This document shows positions 10,086-20,255 of a stretch of 64,000 bases of DNA, piece by piece. The stretch covers positions 124,001-188,000 of the forward strand of contig JAKEKT010000047.1 in NCBI GenBank assembly GCA_021495925.1, in the 5' to 3' direction. The position numbers and the translations under genes are program-made. Positions within the stretch are counted from its first letter, which is position 1. Each line of letters starts with the position of its first letter. The DNA comes from Diplodia intermedia. Its lineage: Eukaryota; Ascomycota; Dothideomycetes; Botryosphaeriales; Botryosphaeriaceae. A model generated the notes under the pieces. It was not told where the DNA came from. It did not search any database and saw nothing but the letters and a program-made list of their open reading frames with translations.

Positions 10086-10813
10086 CTAAAGTGACGTAGG
10101 CTCACACCCCGCCCTCTTCCGCCGCCTCTCCTCCGCCCTCTCCTCCATATCCCTTACCAGCAGCGCCAAATCCTCCTCCGTCGGCACGTCGCGCCCGAAC
10201 TGAGCCGGTGTCGGCTCCCACTTAGGCCCATCCCTCTCGCCCTCTGGCAGCACGCTCAGCAGCATCTCCTCCCTCTGCCTCAACACGGCGCTGCGCTCTC
10301 CGTACTCGCGCTGCACATCCTCTAGCTCGGCCTTTTCGCCCGTCGTCAAGCGCGTGCGGTCCGTGTCCTCGAGCTCGCGCCTCATCGCGGCGAGGTGCTT
10401 GCGCTGCGGCCCGCACTCGGCGTCGACGAGCGTGCGGAACTGCGCCGGCGGCAGGCCGCGCCCGCGGTACGTCGCCCACGCCTGCCGCAGGAGCTCGCCG
10501 TACAGCGCTTCGGAGGAGTCGATGTGTTGCAGCACGAAGAGCTGGGTGAGGATCTTGCATATGTCGCCGATTCCGTCGTCGTCGTCGGGCTGGGCCGTGG
10601 TGGTTGGGCTGGTGAGAGCGGCGGGCGCGGACACGACGCGTGAGTGCAGGACGTGGCTGCTTGCGGGCGACGGCGTGGAGGGGGGTGGCAAGGTCGGCGA
10701 GTCGATGCTGCAGGTGCGCAGGCGGGTGTCGAGGTCGTCGAGCTGCTAGAACAGATCAGTAAGGTGAAGTGAGGATGTATGGTGGGAAGTGAAGATACTT
10801 GGGATGGTTCCAT
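10086..10813 (-). CDS. Hypothetical protein with charged C-terminal helices
   Basis: Two exons on the minus strand: 10799-10813 (five codons, MEPSQ) and 10086-10745, joined in phase 0 across a 53-nt intron with GTATCT donor and TTCTAG acceptor. The product is 224 residues. A Pro/Ser/Thr-rich segment is followed at about residue 63 by DICKILTQLFVLQHIDSSEA, then GLPPAQFRTLVDAECG, and a long charged helical region to the end with many Glu-Arg steps. A very short first exon joined in phase 0 to a helical body is the same gene design as its neighbours at 8970, 11620 and 16259, but I see no Trp-Pro motif. I do not recognise a family. Confidence 0.55.
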
Positions 10814-11619
10814 TGTGAGGCGGTGTGGAATGTAGGTAGAGGCTGGTCGCTGTTGATGTAGGATGGAACGAGCATGAAGAAGTAGTGTTTTTGTAGGGAA
10901 GTAGCCGCGTTACTGGACTGAAAGCAACTGCGTCGTGTCTTTGGCGGGGCGGACGACCAGATTGGGACTTGATATATGTTACCTGTGCATCTCACGTGGC
11001 GAATCACCCCCAATTATCGAAGAGGTTAATCATCCCACAGTGGTTTCAGACTGACTATCACCGTAGCGGTATCTCCTTGAACATGTGATGGTCTGTCTCA
11101 CTGCTTGACAGGCACTTTGTGCCTGGCTTTTCGAAGATGGAATGTTCTTCAAATCATCTACCTCACGTATCACCTTTTGTCATCTTTAACTCAATTTCGA
11201 TATACAGGCAGATGCGGGCAGGCAATTTGTTTCGTCTCCCGCTGTGCAGCATTTTGTGAACCATCAGACATCCATTTGTTTTGGCACGCTATCTCTACTT
11301 TTGGATGACTACGCCATCGATGGGATGTATGAAGTATGTAGAGTGGAGCCTGTTCTCTCGCTTGGAGACTCAGCTCTCCGTCCAACTACTGGACAAGAGA
11401 TCCAAAGAAAAAAGAAGAAAAGAAAAGAAAAAAAAAAGACAGAGAAAGCCATGCAAGTCTTGATGGCTTCAACATCCTGAAAAGGGTATCAGAATCCTTC
11501 GAAGCACTCAGTTCCGGTGTTCGACAATGCGTAACCCAACCTCACCGAGAGATCCAGACCGCTCTCGATCTGTAGCCCAAAACACCCATCTCCTCACCAA
11601 ACCAACCACCCGCCGCCAA
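10814..11619. other. Intergenic, no gene seen
   Basis: Mostly average composition with a purine tract (AAAGAAAAAAGAAGAAAAG-type) at 11404-11440. Short frames at 11105-11480 have no coding features. Confidence 0.5.
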
Positions 11620-13431
11620 TCAGCGCCTGGCCTTCCCTCCCTTGTACGAGCCAGCAATGGCTCCAGGAAGACTCCCACCACACGCCTCCAGCCTCAGCCT
11701 CAGCGCCTCATTCTCCCTCCTCAACACCGCATTCGCCCTCCTCATCTCCTCATCCCCGCACAAAACCTCCCCACCCTCCCCGATCTCGGCATCGACATCG
11801 CACGCGCCAGCCCTCGCCTCAGCCTCGACGGCGGCCCTCTGCGCGGCCCTCATGGCGACGCGGCACTCCGCTGCCTCCCTTTCCACCTTTGACACGTGCA
11901 TCTCGATCTTCGCCAGCCTCTTGTGGTCGCGCAGGATGGCGCGGGTGCCCGCGCCGTAGGCACGCCACTTGGCGGCGTCGGCGGCGGCGGCGGCTTCCGC
12001 CTGCGCGGCGAGGTCGAGGTCGAGCGCCATGCGGTCCAGCTGCGCGGCCATGGCGGCGTTGGCGGCGCGTGCGGCTCCCAGCTCGGCTTCCAGCTCTCCC
12101 ACCATCTCTTGGGTTAGCGATGTGGCCTTCGCCCGGAGGTCGAGGAACGCGGCGTTGGTGTGCTTGGTGTCGGGTGTCTTGGTTTGGTTCGTCTCTTCGT
12201 TGGCCTTGGTGGCTGTGCTGGTGGTGGGGGGGATGGCGGGAGCGGGGGTGCTGGTGTCGGCTGTGTCTGGGTCGGTCATGTTTGTGCCGGTCATCTCTGT
12301 GCCGGTCGTCTTTGCGCCGGTCGTCTTGGTGTCGGTCACATTGGTATCGGCAACGGAACTGTCAGTCTTGGTGAAGTTCGTGCCTGGAACGGTCACAGCA
12401 GTCTCGGACTGCTTTCCATCTGTCAGAGCTGGCTGGAGCGTAGCCGGCGGAGGAGCCCTGGTGGTGCGTGTGGGATGGGAGATGCGGTTCGCGTTCGTGT
12501 TGTTGTCGTCGTCAGCACCCGTCTTGGTGGAGTCAAACTGCGTCTTTTCGACCGCCTGAGCCGGCTTGTTCGAGGGCGCTTTGTTCGGGGAAGCCTTGGT
12601 CGAGAGCGGCTTGGTCACCCTGGTGGTGACGTTGGAAAGTGGAATACTGTTCGCACTGGTGAGCTTGGGCTTCTTGTGTGCCCGTCCATCCTCGGAGGCG
12701 TCGTCCTCCAGCAAACGCTTCGTGCGCTGGGGATGGAGTCTGGCGGTCTCCTCCTCGGCGGCTGGGGTGGTCTCGGTAGTGACCTTGGGCTCGACACGAG
12801 GGCGCTTCACGTCGGCCTCAGGCCGAACCGCCTCCTCCCCCCTTCTCTTCCTGCCGCCGTTCTCCTCCCCCGGTCCCCTCTCGTCGACCCTCTCCCTCTC
12901 CTTCATCCTCCTGCTCCTCTCCACCGCGGCCCTCTTCTCCATCAGCTCGGCCGCCCTGTTCAAATGCTCGGGCGTCGCCTTCTCGCACACCCTGCCATCC
13001 CGGCCCCTCTCCTCGTTCCTCACCATCTTCTCCACGAGACCGAGCGCGGCGTCCCTCTGCCGGACGCCCGGCCCCGCGGCGCGGGCCAGGCCCGCCAGCG
13101 CCGTCAGCATGCGCGGCGGCCAGCGGTGCACCACCGGGCCGAACCTGCAGCCGGCGGGCTTCCAGAAGGCGGGGTCGGCGCCCCAGAGCTCCGTGAGGGT
13201 GGAGATCTCCTGTTGGGATTGTCGCGTCAGCTGGGGGATCGTGTGAGGTGGGGAGAGAGGAATGGGGGCGGGTGAGCTTGCCTGGTCGGGACTCATGCGT
13301 CGTGGTGGCGGAGATGGCGGCGGCGGCGGCGGCGGCGGCGGGCTGGGCTCGCGTGGGCGTTCACGCTCGTGGCGGGCGGGATGGCGGGCGGGGTGGCGGG
13401 TGTTGTCGCGTTTGCGGTGCCAGTAGGGCAT
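11620..13431 (-). CDS. Hypothetical protein with Trp-Pro domain, Thr repeats and coiled coil (orphan family member D)
   Basis: The frame is open for 603 codons from the ATG at 13431. I infer a 72-nt GC-AG intron at 13210-13281 (CAG|GCAAGC donor, CTGAC branch site 20 nt before CAACAG). It lies exactly where genes at 16259, 33033 and 36892 have their intron; splicing keeps the frame and gives 579 residues. After a basic, Pro-rich exon 1 (MPYWHRKRDN...), the domain runs from about residue 51: EISTLTELW, a W-K-x-x-G-C loop, then WPPRMLTALAGLARAAGP and a TPEHLNRAAELM helix. Residues about 150-400 are low complexity with a Thr-rich pentapeptide repeat. The end is a coiled coil. Closest relative by eye is the gene at 16259-17222. 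Function unknown. Confidence 0.65.
   Translation of the reverse strand: MPYWHRKRDNTRHPARHPARHERERPREPSPPPPPPPPPSPPPRRMSPDQASSPAPIPLSPPHTIPQLTRQSQQEISTLTELWGADPAFWKPAGCRFGPVVHRWPPRMLTALAGLARAAGPGVRQRDAALGLVEKMVRNEERGRDGRVCEKATPEHLNRAAELMEKRAAVERSRRMKERERVDERGPGEENGGRKRRGEEAVRPEADVKRPRVEPKVTTETTPAAEEETARLHPQRTKRLLEDDASEDGRAHKKPKLTSANSIPLSNVTTRVTKPLSTKASPNKAPSNKPAQAVEKTQFDSTKTGADDDNNTNANRISHPTRTTRAPPPATLQPALTDGKQSETAVTVPGTNFTKTDSSVADTNVTDTKTTGAKTTGTEMTGTNMTDPDTADTSTPAPAIPPTTSTATKANEETNQTKTPDTKHTNAAFLDLRAKATSLTQEMVGELEAELGAARAANAAMAAQLDRMALDLDLAAQAEAAAAADAAKWRAYGAGTRAILRDHKRLAKIEMHVSKVEREAAECRVAMRAAQRAAVEAEARAGACDVDAEIGEGGEVLCGDEEMRRANAVLRRENEALRLRLEACGGSLPGAIAGSYKGGKARR
12257..12352 (-). repeat. 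15-bp coding minisatellite (Thr-rich pentapeptide repeat)
   Basis: Imperfect copies of a 15-bp unit (plus strand GTGCCGGTCATCTCT-like) encode a T-x-x-T-G/D type repeat within the protein at 11620-13431, roughly six copies. Confidence 0.7.
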
Positions 13432-14104
13432 GGTTGCGGTTGCGGGTTTGTTGTGGTCGGAATTGAGAATGTTTGTGTCAGGGATGTTGTGGAATCGGGT
13501 GTTGTGTGTCGCGGATGTTGTTGCGTGCAGCTAATTTGGCGTGCAGCGGATAGGTTTGCGGTCGCGGTCGAGCTTGGATCTACGTAGTGGAACCGACGCG
13601 GGTTGTTGTGGTGTGCGGGCAAACGTGGTGATCAGAGGTGGAATGGCTGCAGAGGAGGTCGGAAAGGTTCAGTTTGATAAGCGACGGGCGCTTTCACTCG
13701 CTTGCATCGAATGACGAAGGACAATAGAAGATGAAACAGTAGAATCGAATAGAATTTTTTTTTCCGCCATTGGACCAGGCAGCCACCCAGCCGGCGGCGC
13801 GCTCGGAAGAAACACCTGCCCGGAGCCGTCCAAGTGCATGCTCTGGCAGCAACACTGCCTTTTCACGAGCTTTCTCTACGTTCTAATACTCCGCCCAATC
13901 GTTCCAAATCATCGATACTATGACTACTTTCCAGAACTTGCTTTTCTGTCACATGCCGTGAAGTGCTTGCTACCCTATCGCTTGATGATGACGTAGTCCT
14001 GCACCCGTTTTTTACCTCCAATTCCCCAAAAGTGTCATGGTATCTTGCCTCTAGCATCTCGTACTTGTTCCGACTTGAATTTCCGCAGTAGCCTCGTCGT
14101 CCGA
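13432..14104. other. Intergenic, no gene seen
   Basis: This is the promoter side of the gene starting at 13431 and the 3' flank of the gene at 14105. Short frames only. Confidence 0.5.
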
Positions 14105-15797
14105 CTAAGGGTCCTGCTTCATCTCCACATCGTCATTCAGCGCCCAACTCGGGAGAGGCCTGCCCTTCGACATGTACGGAACAGTCATCAGGGGAGAAAT
14201 GCTGAGCCTGGCCTTCTTCCTGAGCGGTTCTCCATCATCTTCGGAGTCGATGTTCAAGTCGGAATCGTCCTCCTGTGCTTCCTTGATGAGCTTCTCCAAT
14301 TCGCCATTTCCCAATTCACCATCATCCGTCTCGTCATCCTCATCGTCGTCATCATTGTCTTCCTCATCGCCATTGTAATCCTCATCGCTCTCATCATCGT
14401 CCTCATCCTCAAGGCCCTCCTCATCCGCCTCAAAGCCCACTTCCTCATCGCTCAGTTCCTCGTCCTCAGAATTCAGAACACTATCCTCATCCTCAGAATC
14501 CAGATCACTATCCTCCTCCTCATCATCATCCTCCTCCTCATCATCATCCCCCTCACCCCCCTCCTCCGCCCCACCCCTGCCCACTACCACCGGCATCAGC
14601 AGCGCCGGCGGCAGCGGCTTCTCAAACGCAACCCCAGCAAACCCCCTCACCGCCTCAACAGCCGCACCCAAGCCATCCCCATCCCCATCCCCATCACTCT
14701 CATCCTCGAACAACAGCGCGCCCACATCCAACAGCACCTCCTCCACCCTCACCGTCCGCGCGGCGACCCTCGCGTACTCCCGCTCGCCCCACAGCCCGCG
14801 GTGGCGGCGGCGGACGGCCTCGCGGTGCGCCTCGGCGCGCACGGCGCGCTCGTAGGGGCCCATGTCGCGCATCTGCCGCAGGCTGGGCGGGTTGGTGGGG
14901 TCGGTGGTCGGCAGGGCGGCGAGGACGGCGGCGGTGAAGGTCTGGCGGGCGGCTGCGGAGGCGGTGGCGGTGGCGGTGTTCGCGGTGTTCGCGGCGGCGG
15001 CGGCGGGGGTGTAGGAGGATTGGGGTTGGATGTCGTCAGCGATGTCGTTGGGGTCGTCGGCGGCGGCGTCGTCGTCTTCGCGGTCTTGTTCTGCTTTGCC
15101 CAACGTCAGTAGCAGCAACGGCTGACAGTATGATGAACTGACCTGTCGCGGCGGCGGTAGTAGTAGTCTCCGTCCCAAGCGGCTCCGGCGGCGGCGTGAT
15201 CACATCGCGTTCGAAGGACAAGTCGTAGTACTGCCGCTTCTGCTGCTGCTGCATGACCCTGCGCCGGGCCATGACGACCTCCATGTGCCTTTTCATGTGC
15301 GCCTCCATGAAGTCCATCTGCCCCGACGTGGTCAGGCCGGCCGGCATGTCGAGGGAGTCCGGGTACGTGCGGGCGCACGCGGCGCGGGCGGCGGGGGTGA
15401 GCGGGTCGACGCGCTGGACGGCGGAGGGAGATGGATCGTCGTCGTCGTCTTTCAGGCTGCCGGTGGTGAGGCGGCGGGCGGACGCGACCCGAGGAAGAGG
15501 GAGATTCGCGTTGCGTTTCTGGTGACTGGCGGAAAGGCCATCGTGGTCACGGTCGGACGCTGAGCTGGCGTCGGAGGATGAGGACGAGATGGCTGGTGAG
15601 GTGGACTCTTCGCGCGTGACTTCGTCCTGTGAACTTGTAGGGTTGCTTCCGGCGGACGCGTTGGCAGGCTGCGTGCCGTTAGCAAGGTCTTTGCTGCGCG
15701 TGGCGGTCATTTCTGGGCCTTTGGGAGTTGCTGGATCCGTGTCCCAAACGGTTGCGCTGTTCTTCGGCTTTGTGTTTTTTGCTGGCGTGGAAGACAT
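14105..15797 (-). CDS. Hypothetical strongly acidic protein, probably nuclear
   Basis: Two exons on the minus strand, 15143-15797 and 14105-15090, joined across a 52-nt intron (GTCAGT donor, AAGCAG acceptor, phase 1). The product is 546 residues. The start MSSTPAKN at 15797 is the first ATG of the frame; the frame is open further upstream but only from a GTG. The N-terminal third is Ser/Thr/Asp-rich. A helical region follows (MDFMEAHMKRHMEVVMARRR, then a Gln run). After the intron come an Ala/Thr-rich stretch, a conserved-looking segment PYERAVRAEAHREAVRRRHR, and about 110 residues that are almost entirely Asp and Glu with Ser. Near the end lies EPLRKKARLS, a plausible nuclear localisation signal. 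Acidic tracts of this kind occur in histone-binding and nucleolar proteins, but no family is recognised. Confidence 0.6.
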
Positions 15798-16258
15798 CCA
15801 AGCAAATGAAGGCGGGCGGGTGGAAGTTGGAGCGGGCGGATGTTGGGGAGTTGTGTCGATGCGCCGGTTTTTCTGCTTATAGAGGTCGCACTCTTCCGTC
15901 ACTGTTGGCGGGTGATTGAACACGCACCGCCAGAAGCAGTCAACTCTCGTGACAATACCAGAGGACCTGCGTCAATACAGTACAGCACGTGTTATGTGAG
16001 AACCAGCATCCGCATGCGATAGAACCTTCTCATTGTTGCACAACAATGTAACTAACGCAATTCCTGTGAGAGTCCCGATCCAGATCTTGAGCCCATCCAA
16101 AGAACCCATATATAGAGCCAATGGAATGAAGCCGAACAACCTTGTTCTTTCGAAGGACCGCCGAACCCGCCACTTGCTGGGTATCAAACAACCGAACCCT
16201 GGTTCCCGAAGCAAACCTCCAACGAGAATGTGAAGCCAGAGCCGCTGCCACTTCCCTC
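15798..16258. other. Intergenic, promoter of the gene starting at 15797
   Basis: It lies between the gene at 14105-15797 and the 3' end of the gene at 16259. The minus frame is open through about 15923 but lacks an ATG. No separate feature is seen. Confidence 0.45.
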
Positions 16259-17222
16259 TCAGATGTCATCCTTGAGCACAGTGGTATCCTTGAGCGTGGC
16301 CAGCTGCATCTCCAAGTCCGCCGCATTAGCAACAGCCTCGTCGCGCTGACGTGTGAGCACACCGATAACCAGATCCTTGCTCGACAGAGCGCTCGCCATC
16401 GCCGCCTTCTCCTTCTCGAGACGCTTCCGGTGCATCTCAGCCACATCAAAGTGCATGATGTGCATGTCGCGGTCGGCAGTCATGACGGCGAATGTAGCAT
16501 CCATGTTGAACCACTTCATCTCCGCCTCGTCGACACGAAGATCCTTCTGCATCATCTCCTTCTTCATCTTCACCATGGACGCCCTCAAGGCCGCAATCTC
16601 CTTGTCCTTCTCATCTCCAGCAGCGGTGCCAGCAGCCTCGGACTTGACGGCAGCGGGAAGAGCAGCACCAGGAGAATTGACGGCATTGATGACCGGATGC
16701 TGAGAGTAATTGACGGTGCCGCCGTGCTGCTGCTGCGCCTGCGGCTGCTGCGGATGCTGGACCGCCTTGATCAGCTCCGTGGCGCGGGAAATGTGCTCGG
16801 GGGTAGGTGTCGTGTAGGCCATGTTGCCCATGGCGATCGAGATCATCTGCATGGCGCGGATGCGGTTGGCGGGGCCGGCTGTCTGCGCGAGCACGGCGAG
16901 GGCGGCCAGGATGCGCGGCGGCCACTGGCGCGGCTCGTCGCCGAGCTGGCAGCCGCGGTACTTCCACATGCGCACGTTGGGCGTCCAGATCTTGGAGAGG
17001 ATGGCGATGGCCTGTTGCTGTTTAGCTGTGGCGGTATAAGTTGCGCTATGTGAGAGAGATAGAGAGAGGGCCGGGAGGGGGGAAGACGGAGGTAAGGGAA
17101 AGTGATGGTGCGCGTCTTCGACGCCGGACGTTGCTGTTGTATGTACGTACTTCCTCTGCAGCCATGTACGGGCCATGGGAGGCTTCGGCGCTGGCCGTGC
17201 TGGGCTTGCTCGGGTAAGGCAT
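16259..17222 (-). CDS. Hypothetical protein with Trp-Pro domain and coiled coil (orphan family member E)
   Basis: Two exons on the minus strand: 17151-17222 (24 codons, MPYPSKPSTASAE...) and 16259 to about 17011, joined in phase 0 with a GTACGT donor and a CAACAG acceptor (a second acceptor six bases upstream is possible). The product is about 274 residues. Exon 2 opens with AIAILSKIW, then W-K-x-x-G-C, WPPRILAALAVLAQTAGP, and TPTPEHISRATELIKAV. Spacing from the first Trp to the Trp-Pro is 21 residues, identical to the protein at 11620-13431, and the residues between share the W, K, G-C and G positions. A Gln/His-rich linker leads into a charged coiled coil (DKEIAALRASMVKMKKEMM onward) to the end. 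Both paralogues also start Met-Pro-Tyr. Function unknown. Confidence 0.65.
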
Positions 17223-18027
17223 GGTTGCGCAGCGGTTGCGGATGTTTCTCAACGGGTGGTCGAAGTGGATTGGTCAAGTGTGACCTCAGAGCGCCCTTGA
17301 GAAGTGGTGGTCGGAAACGGTTGGGTAGAGAGAGGAAGACGGTGGAAGAGGCGCAGAGCCAGTGATATGGCTGCGTTTGCCGTCAACGTGGCGCTAACCA
17401 AAACGGGTGGAACAGGAGAAGGGCGGGCAAGCCACTCTCCAGCCTCACGTCTTGGTTGCATGAGCAGAACGGCGAATTGATTTTTTGCTTCCACTGTCCG
17501 CATGGCCGCGCTCACCTGGCAACTACAGTGACCTTCCAATCCGACTAGTTCATGTCCATCCAATGCGCTGTCCGATCGCTGGCATTCAGCGGGAGTGCTC
17601 CTGGCTCAGTATTCGCCATAGCCAATTGTGACCAAAGGCCTCCCATAGTCTTCTCAGGTCGCATGTGGAAGCTTTGGACGCGATACAGGAACTGCAGCTC
17701 TAAGTGGATATTAGTAACGTTTAACTGTCATGTACCAAATCCTGAGGCTGTGCACTCTCGACTTTACCGCGAACGTATACCAGCTGTCACTTTTACTAGC
17801 ATAAGCCTCACTCACGCAGTTGAAAAGAAGAGTTCTGAGAAATCGGTTACTCGAGATTATATATTTACAGTTTTCGCGCTGTGTCAAATGGTAATTTTGA
17901 ACTTCTCAAGATATGGCTGACATGGCCACGGCAGACAAACAAACAACAGACGAGCTCCCCGAAGCTGCCACCAAAAACGGCTTCTAATGCTACACACACA
18001 GCGAGCTTCCCAACATCAATCAAGCGA
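17223..18027. other. Intergenic, no gene seen
   Basis: This is the promoter region of the gene starting at 17222 and the 3' flank of the membrane-protein gene at 18028. Short frames only; the 17700-17930 part is AT-rich. Confidence 0.5.
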
Positions 18028-19875
18028 TCAAGGAAGCTTATCCACACTGCTGAACGAAGAGCCAACGGCGATCCATACAAGCATGAGTCCCGTCACCACG
18101 ACCGAAGCAAGGCCAGCATTGAGCACGACCTGGTCCTCACCGAGCCCGTTGACGACGTTAAAGCTCTGCATGACGAAGACCCATGCCGTGGCCAAGACGA
18201 TGCCGACAAGGATGAGCCAGACCAGGCTACGGAAGAAGCGAGACGAGCATAGAAGCTCGTCGTCGGCTTCGCGCTGGGTCTTTTCCCCTTCCTCCGTACG
18301 TTCTCGCCCGCCGTCTTGTTCGTTTCCCTCCAGATCCGAACGCCATGTGGACACTTCACGTATCGAAGTTGGCGATGCGTCTTTGTCCGAAGAATACACC
18401 TCGTCTGGGCGGGTATGATCAGGGGGAAAACGGTACTTTGATGTCGAAAAGCTGCTGCTGCTCGTTGTTGCCGTCCCGGTGCGGGACGCTGGAGCGTCAG
18501 CCGATGATGACTGTGTGCGACGATGCGAGAGAAGCGGGAGCTCAGAGGTCTCCGCCCTTGGCCTAGTCGTTCCCGTCGTTGCTTTCGGCGTCTCCTTTGC
18601 CCAGTCGGGGGAGTAATGGGACTTTGGGCGTGGCACAATCTCTCCCTGACCTCCCTCGTGGTTCTTCGCGACGGAGAACTCTTCCACAACGGACACCACG
18701 GGCAGCAGCAAAAGCAGCATAGGGAGAACCTGGCCAAAGTTCCAGGTATTCTCATCAGGGCCGACGAATTCCGCGAACGTCTGTCGAGGCATGAGCAAGT
18801 TGAGGGAGCCCCAGGCCAGACTGATAGTCAACATGGTGAGCGACGCGGCGAACGAGGCAGCGAAATCCAAGACGGCTACGGACGTGGCGTAGGTACCGAC
18901 GAGGGTGGCGTAGGGCCAGGCGGTCATGACGCGGACGAGGCGGTTCTTCCTCTGACGCCACATGGCCGCTCGACGTAGCAAGCGCGGCACCCTCGTCCGC
19001 AGCGTCTCACAGCGCAACAAGGCGCGCTGCTGCGGCCGGAAGAACACGCCGGTTGTCTTCCATGCATAGCTGCAAATCAGCATGACGAGTGACACGAGAG
19101 CGTCGGTGGTCGGGCCGTCGGCACTGTACTTATTCGGGCAGCCAAAAGCAAAAGATCGGGTCGGCCGGGGTGAAGAGGAAGGCGTAGTAGTATATGTCGG
19201 CGTACCAGTAGCAGTCAGCGGGGTGGTTCGCCAGCGCATTGTTAAAGCTTTGCGATACGGTGGGCACGAGCGCGGCGACAAGCAGCGCGACCAGTGTAAG
19301 CATACCGGTCAGGCGTACGAAGCGCGCCGCGGTGGCACCCCGACTTCTCCCCTTCCTGTTCCAGTGCGGCCTCATGGCCACGGTCAAGGTGTTGAGGTGC
19401 ACATTGGATGACATCCAGCCGAGGTAGATGACGGTGCGCCAATGGTAGACAGAAACGGTCTGGATTCCAGCGAAGGCATTGCTCCATGGCGAGGCTGCGC
19501 GGCGGCTTGTCGCGCCAAAGACGCGTTTGTCAATGACGTTGAGCAGTTCATCGGGTACGAGGCCGGTCCAATAGGCGCAGATGATGAAGAGCAGTGTGGC
19601 GTAGGCGGTGAAGAGGAAAGCGAGGAGGACCTTCGGGACGCATGTCAGCCCTGCGGCACGCTACGTGGGGATCAGGAACGCGTACATACTCCGATGCCGG
19701 AAATATCCGGATTGGGCTCGATCACGAACGGCGTGGCCGGGTCGGGAAGGAACGATGCGTAGATGGCGCAATTGGGGCCCGAGTAGGCGGCGGGCGGTAC
19801 TGTGTGGTGGTTGGTGCAGCCCGTGGAGCCGGGCTGCCGGCTGTCATTAGTAAGGCAGCTTCGAAGGGAGAGCAT
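18028..19875 (-). CDS. Polytopic membrane protein of a fungal-specific family
   Basis: Minus strand. Exon 1 is 19690-19875 (62 codons, with NPDISGIG at its end) and joins in phase 0, across a 59-nt GTATGT-AAG intron, to an exon beginning VLLAFLFTAYATLLFIICAY at 19630. Several membrane helices follow: YLGW near a Trp/Tyr segment, GMLTLVALLVAALVP, DALVSLVMLICSYAWK, FAASLTMLTISLAWG, a helix near MLLLLLPVVSVV, and two at the C terminus. A Ser/Asp-rich cytoplasmic-type loop of about 150 residues separates the last helices. The frame changes between 19124 and 19205. I model a GTACGC-CAG intron of 82 nt there, giving 568 residues, but the skipped stretch could itself encode a hydrophobic peptide (YYYAFLFTPADPIFCFW), so a single-base frameshift is the alternative. 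Function unknown. Confidence 0.6.
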
Positions 19876-20255
19876 GATGCGAGCGAGCGGCGCTCGACTT
19901 TGTCAAGAACCTTTGCGTTGTGGCGGAGCATGCCCTGCGGATCGCCAGGGGGAGGGTCCAATCCATCCGCTTAACCCGTACAGGCTTCAGAGTGAGGCGC
20001 CCTGGCAGGGAAGGTGCTTTCGATTGTTTTCTTTCGGTGCTTTGGCATTGCCGAATCAGGTTTTATTGCAATCTCGGAAGTAATGCCGTGATCACCATGC
20101 TTGGATACTCTTCAAATAAGTGGCAGTCTACTCCTTGCGATCCAGATCGTTGCTCATTCATATATAAGTACCCAGCGATGCAAGTCTAGCAGTAGACGCT
20201 TTGCGCTCAAAGAAGCATGCAATGCCACATAGAAGTTTGCGGACCAACGATCCCA

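Noticed and set aside
12160..13275. 371-codon plus-strand frame opposite the gene at 11620-13431
   Set aside because: It is a shadow of the Thr/Ala/Arg-rich codons on the minus strand, with no motif.
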